Positions 34,222 through 42,255 of a stretch of DNA of 64,000 bases are shown here, one piece after another. Numbering within the stretch: position 1 is the stretch's first letter; the number at the start of each line of letters is the position of its first letter. The notes below the pieces were generated by a model. It was not told the origin of the DNA. It did no database searches and saw only the letters and a program-made list of their open reading frames with translations. Source of the stretch: Halalkalibacter krulwichiae (lineage in GTDB: Bacteria > Bacillota > Bacilli > Bacillales > Bacillaceae_D); assembly GCF_002109385.1 (NCBI RefSeq), contig NZ_CP020814.1, forward strand, positions 870,001 through 934,000, read 5' to 3'. Both the position numbers and the translations under genes were made by a program.

Positions 34222-34254
34222 CCTGTCTAGTAAACGACAGGTTCACCTCCTCCT
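34222..34254 (-). promoter_or_regulatory. Ribosome-binding site and hairpin upstream of sda
   Basis: GGAGGAGGTGAA (34253-34242) is followed directly by CCTGTC-N8-GACAGG (34241-34222), then CCCAT and the ATG. If the 20-base hairpin folds, the ribosome-binding site is brought to about 9 bases from the ATG. This may control or enable sda translation. Confidence 0.45.
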
Positions 34255-34260
34255 ACTTTG

Positions 34261-34269
34261 TTTGTCGAA
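34261..34269 (+). promoter_or_regulatory. Spo0A-box-like site in the sda leader
   Basis: TTTGTCGAA matches the 0A-box consensus TTTGTCRAA exactly, between the sda promoter and start codon. Confidence 0.4.
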
Positions 34270-34329
34270 TTTTTCTTGCATATTCATTAGTTTATAGGAA
34301 TATTTTAGTAAGTTATTTTGTGTGAATTC

Positions 34330-34366
34330 ATCGTAACACGTCTTTTAAAATAGAACAACTGTTCTA
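34330..34366 (-). promoter_or_regulatory. sda promoter with overlapping LexA-like palindrome
   Basis: On the minus strand TTGTTC (34358-34353), 17 bases, TACGAT (34335-34330). The -35 lies inside the 16-base palindrome TAGAACA-AC-TGTTCTA (34351-34366), whose core GAAC-N4-GTTC is the core of the Bacillus LexA (SOS) box CGAAC-N4-GTTCG with altered ends. The position would suit a repressor. Confidence 0.5.
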
Positions 34367-34367
34367 C

Positions 34368-34466
34368 TTATCCACACTTACTAGTGGATAAGGTGTTGAT
34401 TCCCTGTTTATTACCAGATGAAACCCCTTTGTTTATGAGGGGATAACGTGTATAAAGTTATCCACA
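34368..34466. promoter_or_regulatory. DnaA-box cluster upstream of sda
   Basis: Two perfect TTATCCACA boxes (34368-34376 and 34458-34466) and two degenerate boxes on the other strand (34383-34391 TTATCCACT; 34438-34446 TTATCCCCT) lie just upstream of the sda promoter. DnaA controls sda in B. subtilis, linking replication initiation to the sporulation block. Confidence 0.8.
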
Positions 34467-34486
34467 GCTGATGAGAGGTGTGTCTT

Positions 34487-34495
34487 TTTGTCGAA
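34487..34495 (+). promoter_or_regulatory. Second Spo0A-box-like site upstream of sda
   Basis: TTTGTCGAA again matches the 0A-box consensus exactly, on the far side of the DnaA boxes. Confidence 0.4.
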
Positions 34496-34733
34496 AACTT
34501 TTTTAAATTGAGGAAAATGGTTGAATCAGTGACAAGAGGCGGCAAAAAGTGACAATGATTTCTACCACGTATTGAAAAAAAGAGGGAGGAAATGTATAGT
34601 TAAAGTTTGGTAAGTAGCGATAATAAATAGACATTGGAAAGTCCGTTTAAACTAAGTGATATTTGGAACATCAAAATAAGATAAATAGAAATAACTACAA
34701 TTAGAATTAAGGTAGAATAGATGGAGGTATAAT
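34496..34733 (+). other. Gap before yqeH where yqeG is found in relatives
   Basis: In B. subtilis yqeG lies between sda and yqeH. Here 238 bases contain no reading frame resembling a HAD-type YqeG. A repeated AGTGACAA (about 34527-34535 and 34547-34554) is the only pattern noticed. Confidence 0.5.
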
Positions 34734-35843
34734 ATGGAAGAAAGAGAACCGATTTGTTCTGGCTGTGGGATTGCCATTCAAACTGAAAATAAAGAAGGGT
34801 TGGGTTATGCGCCACCATCAGCATTGGAAAGGGACGTTATTACATGTCAACGATGTTTTAGGTTAAAACATTATAATGAAGTGCAAGATGTCTCCTTAAC
34901 CGATGATGACTTCTTAAAGATCTTAAATGGGTTAGGGGAAAAGAAAGCTTTAATTGTAAAGGTTGTTGATATTTTTGACTTTACGGGGAGTTGGTTACCT
35001 GGACTCCATCGTTTCGTAGGAAACAATGAAGTATTGCTTGTTGGAAACAAGGTTGATTTACTACCGAAATCATTAAAACAATCTAAATTAATTAATTGGA
35101 TGAAAAAGTCAGCCAAAGAACTTGGGCTAAAGCCAGTTGACGTTATGTTAATGAGTGCAGAAAAAGGACTCTCAATTAAAGAGGTTGCATCAGAGATTGA
35201 TCGTTTAAGAAAGGGAAAGGACGTTTATGTAGTTGGGTGTACCAATGTTGGAAAATCAACCTTTATTAATCAAATGATAAAGACATTTGGTGGAGATACA
35301 GAACAATTAATTACTACTTCGCACTTTCCTGGAACAACTTTAGATATGATTGATATTCCTTTAGAGGATGGAAGAGCGCTTTTTGATACTCCAGGAATTA
35401 TTAACCACCATCAAATGGCGCACCATATCGACAAGCAGGAGTTAAAAATAATTACCCCGAAAAAAGAAATTAAGCCAAAGGTGTTTCAGTTAAATGAAGG
35501 ACAGACATTATATTTTGGAGGCTTAGGCCGCTTCGATTTCTTGCAAGGAGAACGGACGTCATTTACTTGTTTTTTCTCAAATGAGCTAACTATCCATCGT
35601 ACCAAACAAGAAAAAGCAGAAGAGCTATATCAAAACCATCTAGGAGAATTGTTGACACCTCCAGGTCCGCAAACGAAAGAATCACTTCCTCCATTAGTGA
35701 AACACTCGTTTCAAGTTAAGTCTAATAAAGTAGACATTGTTTTTTCAGGACTTGGGTGGGTCACTGTTAATGGACAAAATTTAAAAGTAGAAGGTTATGC
35801 TCCTAAAGGAGTTAGTGTCACAATTCGAGAATCTATTATATAA
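34734..35843 (+). CDS. yqeH: Ribosome biogenesis GTPase YqeH
   Basis: A 369-residue circularly permuted GTPase. The N-terminal zinc finger is CSGCG...CQRCF. The G4 motif NKVD and G5 MSAEKG come first, then G1 GCTNVGKST, the switch TTSHFPGTTLD and G3 DTPG, an order diagnostic for this family. The C-terminal domain binds RNA. YqeH acts in assembly of the 30S subunit. TGGAGG precedes the ATG. It heads the conserved yqeH-aroE-yhbY-nadD-yqeK-rsfS series. Confidence 0.95.
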   Translation: MEEREPICSGCGIAIQTENKEGLGYAPPSALERDVITCQRCFRLKHYNEVQDVSLTDDDFLKILNGLGEKKALIVKVVDIFDFTGSWLPGLHRFVGNNEVLLVGNKVDLLPKSLKQSKLINWMKKSAKELGLKPVDVMLMSAEKGLSIKEVASEIDRLRKGKDVYVVGCTNVGKSTFINQMIKTFGGDTEQLITTSHFPGTTLDMIDIPLEDGRALFDTPGIINHHQMAHHIDKQELKIITPKKEIKPKVFQLNEGQTLYFGGLGRFDFLQGERTSFTCFFSNELTIHRTKQEKAEELYQNHLGELLTPPGPQTKESLPPLVKHSFQVKSNKVDIVFSGLGWVTVNGQNLKVEGYAPKGVSVTIRESII

Positions 35844-35878
35844 AGAGTTAAATTTGCATGCTTGGGAGGAGAAGCTAG

Positions 35879-36724
35879 ATGGAGAAAGTGTTTGGGATCC
35901 TAGGACACCCGGTTGGACATTCAATGTCACCAATTATTCATAATGATGCATTTGAAAAAATAGGAATTGAAGCAAGGTATCATGCTTTTGATGTTGATCC
36001 AGATCAAGTGAAAGAAGCGATTGAAGGCATAAGAGCATTGAAGATTACAGGATGTAATGTAACGGTTCCGCATAAAATAGCGGTAATGAAGTATTTAGAC
36101 GAAATTGATTCAGAAGCTGAGCAAATTGGAGCTGTGAATACAATTGTCAACCAAAATGGTAAGCTAGTCGGATATAATACGGACGGCCGAGGGTATGTGA
36201 AGTCATTGCTTGATGAAACCTCGATTGACTTAGCGAATATGAAGGTATTAGTCATCGGAGCCGGTGGTGGTGCTAGAGGAATTATCACTGCGTTACTGCG
36301 ACAAGGAATAGGGCACCTTACTATTACGAACCGTACGATATCAAAAGCTGAGCTTCTTATAGATCTTGCTGCGACTTTTGATACCCCAGCTGAAGCATTA
36401 GAAAAGCAGGTAGTGGAAGAAAAGTTAAATGAGTTTGACGTTATTATTAATACAACATCAGTAGGAATGAGCCCAAATGTAGACGAATCGCCTCTCTCGC
36501 TAGACCGTCTAAAGGAAGAAACCATTGTAAGTGATTTAATTTACAATCCACTAGAAACAAAGCTGCTTAAAGAAGCGAAAGCGAAAGGTGCACAAACATT
36601 AAATGGAATTGGAATGTTTGTCAATCAAGCAGCTCTATCTTTTGAACATTGGACTGGACAAAAACCAGATGAAATACAAATGAGAAAAATCGTGTTACAA
36701 CAATTAGGAGGACCATCATGTTAA
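35879..36724 (+). CDS. aroE: Shikimate dehydrogenase (NADP+)
   Basis: A 281-residue enzyme reducing 3-dehydroshikimate to shikimate in aromatic amino acid synthesis. Seen are HSMSPIIHNDAF at the substrate site, NVTVPHK with the catalytic Lys, AVNTIV, the NADP-binding GAGGGARG with TNRT, and NTTSVGM. GGGAGGAG lies upstream. It overlaps yhbY by seven bases. Confidence 0.95.
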   Translation: MEKVFGILGHPVGHSMSPIIHNDAFEKIGIEARYHAFDVDPDQVKEAIEGIRALKITGCNVTVPHKIAVMKYLDEIDSEAEQIGAVNTIVNQNGKLVGYNTDGRGYVKSLLDETSIDLANMKVLVIGAGGGARGIITALLRQGIGHLTITNRTISKAELLIDLAATFDTPAEALEKQVVEEKLNEFDVIINTTSVGMSPNVDESPLSLDRLKEETIVSDLIYNPLETKLLKEAKAKGAQTLNGIGMFVNQAALSFEHWTGQKPDEIQMRKIVLQQLGGPSC

Positions 36725-37011
36725 CTGGTAAACAAAAAAGATTCTTACGTTCGAAGGCACATCATTTAAACCCTATATTTCAAGTTGGAAAAAGTGGGGT
36801 TAATGAAAATATGGGATTACAAATTGAAGAAGCTCTTGAAGCAAGAGAGTTACTTAAAGTAAGTATTTTACAAAACTGTGAAGAAGATAAAGATGAAGTA
36901 GCTGAAAAGTTAGTTGCATTGACCGGTGCAGATCTCGTACAAGTTATTGGTCATACCATCGTCTTATATAAAGAATCAAGAGAAAATAAGCAACTTGTTT
37001 TACCGTCTTAA
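36718..37011 (+). CDS. yhbY: CRM-domain RNA-binding protein YhbY
   Basis: A 97-residue protein with the CRM fold: LTGKQKRFLRSKAHHLNPIFQVGKSG and the late IGHTIVLYKES. It associates with pre-50S particles in other bacteria. The start lies in the end of aroE (AGGAGG at proper spacing). It corresponds to B. subtilis YqeI. Confidence 0.93.
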   Translation: MLTGKQKRFLRSKAHHLNPIFQVGKSGVNENMGLQIEEALEARELLKVSILQNCEEDKDEVAEKLVALTGADLVQVIGHTIVLYKESRENKQLVLPS

Positions 37012-37033
37012 TCGTTAGCAATATCTTTATAGG

Positions 37034-37061
37034 AGAGAATCATTTCAATTGATTCTCTTTT
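37034..37061 (+). terminator. Short hairpin between yhbY and nadD
   Basis: AGAGAATC/GATTCTCT (34-41 and 51-58 of the 37000s) is followed by TTAAATTT. The stem is weak, so it is probably a partial terminator within the cluster. Confidence 0.45.
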
Positions 37062-37100
37062 AAATTTAGATCTTATTAGACGAAAGGAGGAGGGAATTCG

Positions 37101-37715
37101 GTGAAAAAAGTCGGATTGTTTGGTGGTACTTTTAACCCGCCACATATTGGTCATTTATTGTTTGCTCAAGAAGCATTGGTGTCTTTTGAATTAGATGAAA
37201 TTTGGTTTATACCAGTGAATGTACCTCCTCATAAAGAGAATAATGAACTAGCTTCTAATAATGACCGAGTCGATATGTTAATTAGTGCAACCAAACATAA
37301 CGAACGTTTTCATGTATCCACGATTGAACTTGAAAGAGGAGGCCCCTCCTATACAATTGATACGATAAAGCAATTAAAGCAATTGTATAAAGAACATCAA
37401 TTTTATTTCTTAATTGGTGGAGATATGGTGGAATATCTTCCTCATTGGCATAAAATAGATGAACTCCTTGATTTAATAACATTTATTGGGGTTCATAGAC
37501 CTGGAAGTACGGTGAAAGCATCTCGTTATGCGGATCAAGTTCTTTTAATGGAGATGGTACAAGTTGGCTTTTCTTCATCCCTTATTCGGAAGCGAGTTCA
37601 AGAAGGGAAGCCGATAACGTTTATGGTTCCGTTTGAAGTGGAAGCATTGATGAAAGAGAGGTCATTATATGAACCAAGAACAAGCGTTGTTAAAGGTCAA
37701 ACCCCACCTTACTGA
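37101..37715 (+). CDS. nadD: Nicotinate-nucleotide adenylyltransferase
   Basis: A 204-residue nucleotidyltransferase forming nicotinate adenine dinucleotide in NAD synthesis. The start VGLFGGTFNPPHIGHLL holds the GxFNPPHxGH motif, and GFSSSLIRKRV is the ISSTxIR-type ATP motif, here with SSSLIR. GTG start after AAAGGAGGAGGG. The last 47 bases overlap yqeK in another frame. Confidence 0.95.
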   Translation: MKKVGLFGGTFNPPHIGHLLFAQEALVSFELDEIWFIPVNVPPHKENNELASNNDRVDMLISATKHNERFHVSTIELERGGPSYTIDTIKQLKQLYKEHQFYFLIGGDMVEYLPHWHKIDELLDLITFIGVHRPGSTVKASRYADQVLLMEMVQVGFSSSLIRKRVQEGKPITFMVPFEVEALMKERSLYEPRTSVVKGQTPPY

Positions 37716-38241
37716 ACATCGTTACCAACATACGTTAGGCGTTGTAGAAGCTTCACTGGAACTTGCAGAGCGTTATGGAGCAAATAAACAGAAAGCGATG
37801 TTAGCAGCTGTCTTTCATGATTATGCGAAGTTCCGTGAAAAGGAAGAAATGAAACAGCTCGTTCTGGAAAAACTAGAAGATAAGACATTCCTGGATTATG
37901 GTGATGAGCTTCTTCATGCTCCATGTGGTGCCTATTATGTCGAACATGAGCAAGGAATTACGGATCAAGACATATTAAATGCCATTCGTTTTCATACGAC
38001 AGGGCGTCCAGGCATGACTTTGTTGGAAAAAGTTGTTTTTCTTGCTGATTATATTGAACCTAATCGGCAATTTAAAGGAGTCGAAGACGTCAGGCAGATA
38101 GCCCGAGTAAATTTAGATGATGCCATTATTGAAGCGTTGAAAAATACAACTATCTTTTTAATGAAGCGAAATCAACCGGTTTTTCCAAAAACAATCGCAA
38201 CGTATAATCAATTGATTCAAGATAAGAAAAAGGAGAAGTGA
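37669..38241 (+). CDS. yqeK: HD-domain hydrolase YqeK (diadenosine tetraphosphatase)
   Basis: A 190-residue HD-domain phosphohydrolase. Metal ligands are in HRYQHTLGV, FHDYAK and FHTTGRPGM with a final ADYIEPNR. Homologs cleave Ap4A symmetrically to two ADP. It starts 47 bases inside nadD with AGAGAGG at the right distance, an overlap that implies coupling. Confidence 0.92.
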   Translation: MNQEQALLKVKPHLTEHRYQHTLGVVEASLELAERYGANKQKAMLAAVFHDYAKFREKEEMKQLVLEKLEDKTFLDYGDELLHAPCGAYYVEHEQGITDQDILNAIRFHTTGRPGMTLLEKVVFLADYIEPNRQFKGVEDVRQIARVNLDDAIIEALKNTTIFLMKRNQPVFPKTIATYNQLIQDKKKEK

Positions 38242-38247
38242 TGTGTA

Positions 38248-38601
38248 GTGAATGAAACACCTATTTTAGAGTTGGCGGTTAAAGCTATAGATGATAAAAG
38301 AGCAGAAAATATTGTTGCATTGAATATGAAAGGTGTATCTTTAATTGCCGATTATTTTGTCATTTGTCATGGTAATTCAGACAAGCAAGTACAGGCGATT
38401 GCATATGAGCTTAAGAAGGTAGTACAGGAAAAAGGAATTGAAATTAAACGACTAGAAGGTTTTGATCAAGCACGTTGGGTACTTATTGATTTAGGTGATG
38501 TCGTTGTTCATGTGTTCCATAAAGATGAACGTGCTTATTATAATTTAGAAAAATTATGGGGAGATGCTCCTGTAGTCGAATTAGCAGGAGTTTTAGGTTA
38601 A
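38248..38601 (+). CDS. rsfS: Ribosomal silencing factor RsfS
   Basis: A 117-residue protein with VSLIADYFVICHGNSDKQVQAIA, EGFDQARWVLIDLGDVVVHVFH and YYNLEKLWGD, diagnostic of RsfS (YqeL, DUF143), which binds uL14 and blocks subunit joining during starvation. GTG start with AAGGAG 12 bases upstream. The stop shares its last A with the ATG of cvfB. Confidence 0.95.
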   Translation: MNETPILELAVKAIDDKRAENIVALNMKGVSLIADYFVICHGNSDKQVQAIAYELKKVVQEKGIEIKRLEGFDQARWVLIDLGDVVVHVFHKDERAYYNLEKLWGDAPVVELAGVLG

Positions 38602-39455
38602 TGGAGCTTAAACCAGGCTATAGTGTTAATCTTGAAGTGGTTCGAAAGGCGAGTTTTGGTTACTTTGTTAGTGATGGCAAAACAGATGTCTTGCTTCATC
38701 AACGGGAAGCTCAGGAAGGCATAGAGATTGGTCAACGAGTTGAAGTATTTTTATATCATGACCATCAAGGTAGATTGGCAGCAACAATGGAAGAGCCTTT
38801 ATTAAAAATAGGAGAAGTTGCTTGGTTAGAAGCTGTTGAAGTAAAAACTGGACATGGTGTCTTTTTTAATAATGGAATTTCACGTGATCTCTTTTTATCG
38901 ATGGATGAGCTTCCTTATGATCGCTCACAGTGGCCGCAGCCAGGAGACAAACTTCCTCTTTCCTTAACTTGGGATAAGCGAGGGCGCTTAATGGGAAAAC
39001 TGGTCAAAGGTGAGCCGGTTGAACGTCATGCAAAAAAAGCTGGGGCAGAATTAATGAATCAGGACGTAAGCGGCTATGTCTATCATTTTTTAGATGAAGG
39101 TGCACTTATTATTACAGATGAAGGCTTTATTGCGTTTCTTCATAACGATGAAATGGATGATGTGCCACGTTATGGTGAGCATGTAAACGTTCGAGTGCAT
39201 TTTGTTCGTGAGGATGGGCGTATTAATGTCACAATGAAGCCGAAACGTTCTGAACAACAAGAAGAAGATGCAGAACGGATTTATCGTTTTCTTGAGGAGC
39301 GAGGCGGATCAATGCCTTACTGGGATAAAACACCACCAGAAGACATAGAATTACGTTTTTCAATTAGTAAAGCAAAGTTCAAACGGGCATTAGGGAAATT
39401 AATGAAAGAGAATAAAATTGAACAACGAGATGGTTGGACACATATAAAAAAATAG
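38601..39455 (+). CDS. cvfB: CvfB family S1-like RNA-binding protein
   Basis: A 284-residue protein of tandem S1-type domains (GYSVNLEVVRKASFGYFV; KIGEVAWLEAVEVKTGHGVFF; QDVSGYVYHFLDEGALII) with a C-terminal winged helix (YRFLEERGGSMPYWDKTPPE). It matches CvfB/YitL, an RNA-binding regulator. The frame opens at 38556, but the ATG at 38601 overlaps the rsfS stop (TAATG). In B. subtilis yqeL is followed directly by yqeM, so cvfB is an added member here. Confidence 0.88.
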   Translation: MELKPGYSVNLEVVRKASFGYFVSDGKTDVLLHQREAQEGIEIGQRVEVFLYHDHQGRLAATMEEPLLKIGEVAWLEAVEVKTGHGVFFNNGISRDLFLSMDELPYDRSQWPQPGDKLPLSLTWDKRGRLMGKLVKGEPVERHAKKAGAELMNQDVSGYVYHFLDEGALIITDEGFIAFLHNDEMDDVPRYGEHVNVRVHFVREDGRINVTMKPKRSEQQEEDAERIYRFLEERGGSMPYWDKTPPEDIELRFSISKAKFKRALGKLMKENKIEQRDGWTHIKK

Positions 39456-39474
39456 AGCCACTAAAGGAGTTATT

Positions 39475-40218
39475 ATGAATTATCAAGCTTTTGCTGCTCT
39501 ATATGATTCTTTGATGACAGACGCCCCATATGACAAATGGATTGCATACCTTCAAAGAAACGTAAAACAGGATTTAAAAGGTGTTTCGATCTACGATGTC
39601 GGTTGTGGTACAGGAGAATTTCTAGTTCGTTTACACAATAGTGGTGCAATAGTATCAGGAGTGGATTTATCTGCTGATATGCTCTCTTTAGCTCAAAAAA
39701 AATGTGAGCAGGCAGGTTTTTCCCCTCCTTTATATCAGCAATCTATGACAGAACTTGAGTCTGTTATGAAATTTGAAATTGTAACGATCTTTTGTGATTC
39801 CTTAAATTATCTAGAAACAGAAAAAGACGTTCTTGAGACATTTAAGCATGTTCATCAACTGTTAGAAGAAGGTGGGGTATTCATATTTGATGTGCATTCT
39901 ATTTCGAAAATCAACGATGGCTTCATAGGGCAAACATTTGCGGAAGATGCAGAGAATATGGCCTATATTTGGAACTCTTTTCAAGGTGAGCACCCCAATA
40001 GTGTAGAACACGAAATGACTTTTTTCTTAGAGGAAGAAGAGATAGGGATGTTTCAACGCTTTTTTGAGTTGCATAAGCAACGTACATACTCAATTGATCA
40101 ATATAGAGAGTGGCTACATGATGCAGGCTTTTCGAATATAGTCGTTAATGCCGATTTTGAAGATGTAGAACCAACAGATGAAAGTGAACGAATTTTTTTC
40201 TGTGCAAAAAAGAGATAG
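39475..40218 (+). CDS. yqeM: Class I SAM-dependent methyltransferase YqeM
   Basis: A 247-residue methyltransferase with the SAM motif DVGCGTGEFLVRL, acidic loop SGVDLSADML and motif IV region IVTIFCDSLNYL. It starts YQAFAALYDSLMTDAPYDKW as in YqeM. Substrate unknown. AAAGGAG precedes the ATG. Last gene of the yqeH cluster before a bidirectional terminator and the opposed comER. Confidence 0.9.
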   Translation: MNYQAFAALYDSLMTDAPYDKWIAYLQRNVKQDLKGVSIYDVGCGTGEFLVRLHNSGAIVSGVDLSADMLSLAQKKCEQAGFSPPLYQQSMTELESVMKFEIVTIFCDSLNYLETEKDVLETFKHVHQLLEEGGVFIFDVHSISKINDGFIGQTFAEDAENMAYIWNSFQGEHPNSVEHEMTFFLEEEEIGMFQRFFELHKQRTYSIDQYREWLHDAGFSNIVVNADFEDVEPTDESERIFFCAKKR

Positions 40219-40248
40219 AAGCAGGACTTTTTAGAAAAGGTGCGAATT

Positions 40249-40292
40249 AAAAAGAGAGTGAACCGACATTTATACTGGTTTCACTCTCTTTT
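40249..40292. terminator. Bidirectional terminator between yqeM and comER
   Basis: AAAAAGAGAGTGAACC and GGTTTCACTCTCTTTTT form a stem with one bulge and A/T flanks. Confidence 0.85.
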
Positions 40293-40308
40293 TAAGTATA
40301 GTACTTGA

Positions 40309-41142
40309 CTATTTCAATGACTTGTTAGAAAAAGCATCAACGATTAGTTCTTGATCTTCATAGTATTTTGCATGAGTTTTCTGGAACAAATGATCAAACA
40401 TCGATCCGATTTCATCTTCTAAGACTTTAATCCCTTCTCCAGTAATTCCTCCCGGTACACATACACGCTTTTGCAGTGTAGGCAGTGTATAATGCCCTTT
40501 TTCAAGGAGTTTTCCCATCCCGATTATCATGTTGGTAGCAAGAGTTGTTGCATCTTCCTTAGAAATATTGGTTTGTCGAACGGCTCCATCAATGAATTGT
40601 TGAATGATGTAACTGAAGAAGGCAGGTCCGCAACTGACAATGTCTGAAGAAACACGTGTAATATTTTCTTCAATTACAAGTGGTTCTGAAATGGCAGACA
40701 TCAATTTCTTTAATACCTTTTTATCTTCATCCTGGCATCGTGAGCCAAAGCTTAATAAAGAAGAACCGGTTAGTGCTCGGTTAAGAATGCTAGGTATCGC
40801 TCTAGCTACTTTGCATTCAGTGACTTCTTCTAATTGATCTACTGAGATAGGGCTCGTAATAGAAATTAAGAATTTACCCGAGTGGCAAGCAGGTTTGATT
40901 TGATTGAGAACTTCTGGGAATTGTAAAGGCTTTGTGCAAATGAAGATAACTTCAGATTCATGAGCTACTTCAAGTGCATTTTCTCCAATGGTTACCTCTG
41001 GAAAACGCTTCTTCAAAACCTCAGCTTTTGTTCTATTTCGATTTGTGATCATAAATTGGTCTGGAGAAATTTCACCAGATTCAATAAAGGATTCAAGTAA
41101 AATCGTTCCCATACTTCCCGTTCCGATGATGCCTATTTTCAA
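40309..41142 (-). CDS. comER: ComER, ProC-like late competence/sporulation protein
   Basis: A 277-residue member of the pyrroline-5-carboxylate reductase family: N-terminal Rossmann motif IGIIGTGSMG, ICTKPLQFPEVL, and the late domain with SCGPAFFSYIIQQFIDGAV and CVPGGITGEGIKVLE. It sits opposite comEA, as comER does in B. subtilis. It is not needed for DNA uptake; it affects sporulation and biofilm in some species. Proline synthesis activity is uncertain. A GGAGGGGG site precedes the ATG. Confidence 0.9.
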   Translation of the reverse strand: MKIGIIGTGSMGTILLESFIESGEISPDQFMITNRNRTKAEVLKKRFPEVTIGENALEVAHESEVIFICTKPLQFPEVLNQIKPACHSGKFLISITSPISVDQLEEVTECKVARAIPSILNRALTGSSLLSFGSRCQDEDKKVLKKLMSAISEPLVIEENITRVSSDIVSCGPAFFSYIIQQFIDGAVRQTNISKEDATTLATNMIIGMGKLLEKGHYTLPTLQKRVCVPGGITGEGIKVLEDEIGSMFDHLFQKTHAKYYEDQELIVDAFSNKSLK

Positions 41143-41225
41143 TGTAGCCCCCTCCTTTTCATGTCTAAACGCGAAAACACTCGTTATGACTAAACGTATG
41201 TAGAAAGGGACAGTGTTATGACTTT

Positions 41226-41480
41226 TTAGCGCATGTTTACGTAATCTTCTATCATTTCTTGTGTCACGAGCTTACGTGGTGGAAATTGAAACTTCATTGC
41301 AATCTTATTCATTTCTTCTGTAATTTGGTTAATTTCCGTTATCTGAAACTCTTTTCCACTTTTTGCTAAATCTAATACTGTTTCAATTGCACGTTCTCTC
41401 GCAGCATCTAAGCTTAAAAATTGTTTTTGTGCTTCTCTGTGCTTTTTAACTTGTTCAGCAATTTGTAAATGTACAGCCAT
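41226..41480 (-). CDS. DUF2533 (YpbS-like) small protein
   Basis: An 84-residue soluble helical protein: VHLQIAEQVKKHREAQKQFLSLDAARERAIE and a C-terminus FQFPPRKLVTQEMIEDYV. The pattern fits DUF2533, represented by YpbS, of unknown function. AAAGGAGTCG lies upstream of the ATG. It lies between comER and comEA, where B. subtilis has no such gene. Confidence 0.6.
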   Translation of the reverse strand: MAVHLQIAEQVKKHREAQKQFLSLDAARERAIETVLDLAKSGKEFQITEINQITEEMNKIAMKFQFPPRKLVTQEMIEDYVNMR

Positions 41481-41508
41481 TTTGTCATTCGACTCCTTTT
41501 GTTCTCAC

Positions 41509-41537
41509 TTGAAGTGGTGGTTTATCACTTATTATAA
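41509..41537 (+). promoter_or_regulatory. Promoter of the comE operon
   Basis: TTGAAG (41509-41514), 17 bases, TTATAA (41532-41537), 27 bases before the comEA ATG. I find no clear ComK box (paired AAAA-N5-TTTT) around it. Confidence 0.5.
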
Positions 41538-41563
41538 CTCAAAATTAGAAAAGGGTGTGCCTG

Positions 41564-42187
41564 ATGAAAACAATATTCCGAAAAAAACAACTAATGACAG
41601 CTGTAATCATTGTTTTTTTAGTTTTGATCATTTTATTTATGCATTTTCGGAGCGCGAAGGAAGAAGTTGAAGTAGCTCATTTTTATGAACAAAACCAAGA
41701 GTTTTTGAATGGAGGATCGGAGGAATCTATGAAAGTTGTGGAAGAAGTTAGGGACATTGTTATCGATGTTAAAGGAGCGATTGCTCGTCCAGGTGTTTAT
41801 AAGTTGCAAGAAGGGGATCGTATTCATCAAGCGCTAGAGAAAGCTGGGGGGCTATTAGAAGGTGCTGATGAAACAAAGTTGAATTTTGCACAATTGTTAC
41901 ATGATGAAATGGTTGTTTATGTTCCTTTGGTCGGAGAGGAAGAAGGTAGCGTAGAGGTGGGAAATCTCACAACGCCTCAGGGTGAAGAAAATGGGAAGAT
42001 CCCAATTAATCGAGCAGAAGCTGGTCAATTGCAGCAACTTCCGGGTATTGGTCCCGCTAAAGCAGCGGCAATTATTAGTTATCGTGAGGAGCATGGTGCG
42101 TTTAAAGATATAAATGACTTACTCAATATTTCGGGTATTGGTCCTAAATCAATTGAAAAATTGGAGGAAGCTATAAGTTTCCATTAA
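41564..42187 (+). CDS. comEA: Competence DNA receptor ComEA
   Basis: A 207-residue membrane-anchored DNA-binding protein. One N-terminal helix (about residues 9-26), an SLBB domain (VIDVKGAIARPGVYKLQEGDRI) and a C-terminal double helix-hairpin-helix (QQLPGIGPAKAAAIISYREE; LLNISGIGPKSIEKLE). It captures double-stranded DNA outside the membrane for ComEC. AAGGGTG is 6 bases before the ATG at 41564; the GTG at 41555 is inside that site. Confidence 0.95.
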   Translation: MKTIFRKKQLMTAVIIVFLVLIILFMHFRSAKEEVEVAHFYEQNQEFLNGGSEESMKVVEEVRDIVIDVKGAIARPGVYKLQEGDRIHQALEKAGGLLEGADETKLNFAQLLHDEMVVYVPLVGEEEGSVEVGNLTTPQGEENGKIPINRAEAGQLQQLPGIGPAKAAAIISYREEHGAFKDINDLLNISGIGPKSIEKLEEAISFH

Positions 42188-42255
42188 ATTAATTTTGAAA
42201 TTGACGATACAAAAGCTTTTCTCTAAACTGACAGTATAGTAGGTAGGAGGAATTA

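Noticed and set aside
34600..34824. Minus-strand frame of 74 codons overlapping the start of yqeH
   Set aside because: It is antisense to the clearly conserved yqeH N-terminus and lacks a ribosome-binding site.
36004..36525. Long antisense frame (173 codons) within aroE
   Set aside because: It is a shadow of aroE codon usage with no start signal and no recognisable motif.
41481..41563. ComK box in front of comEA
   Set aside because: I could not find the paired AAAA-N5-TTTT motifs at the proper distance.
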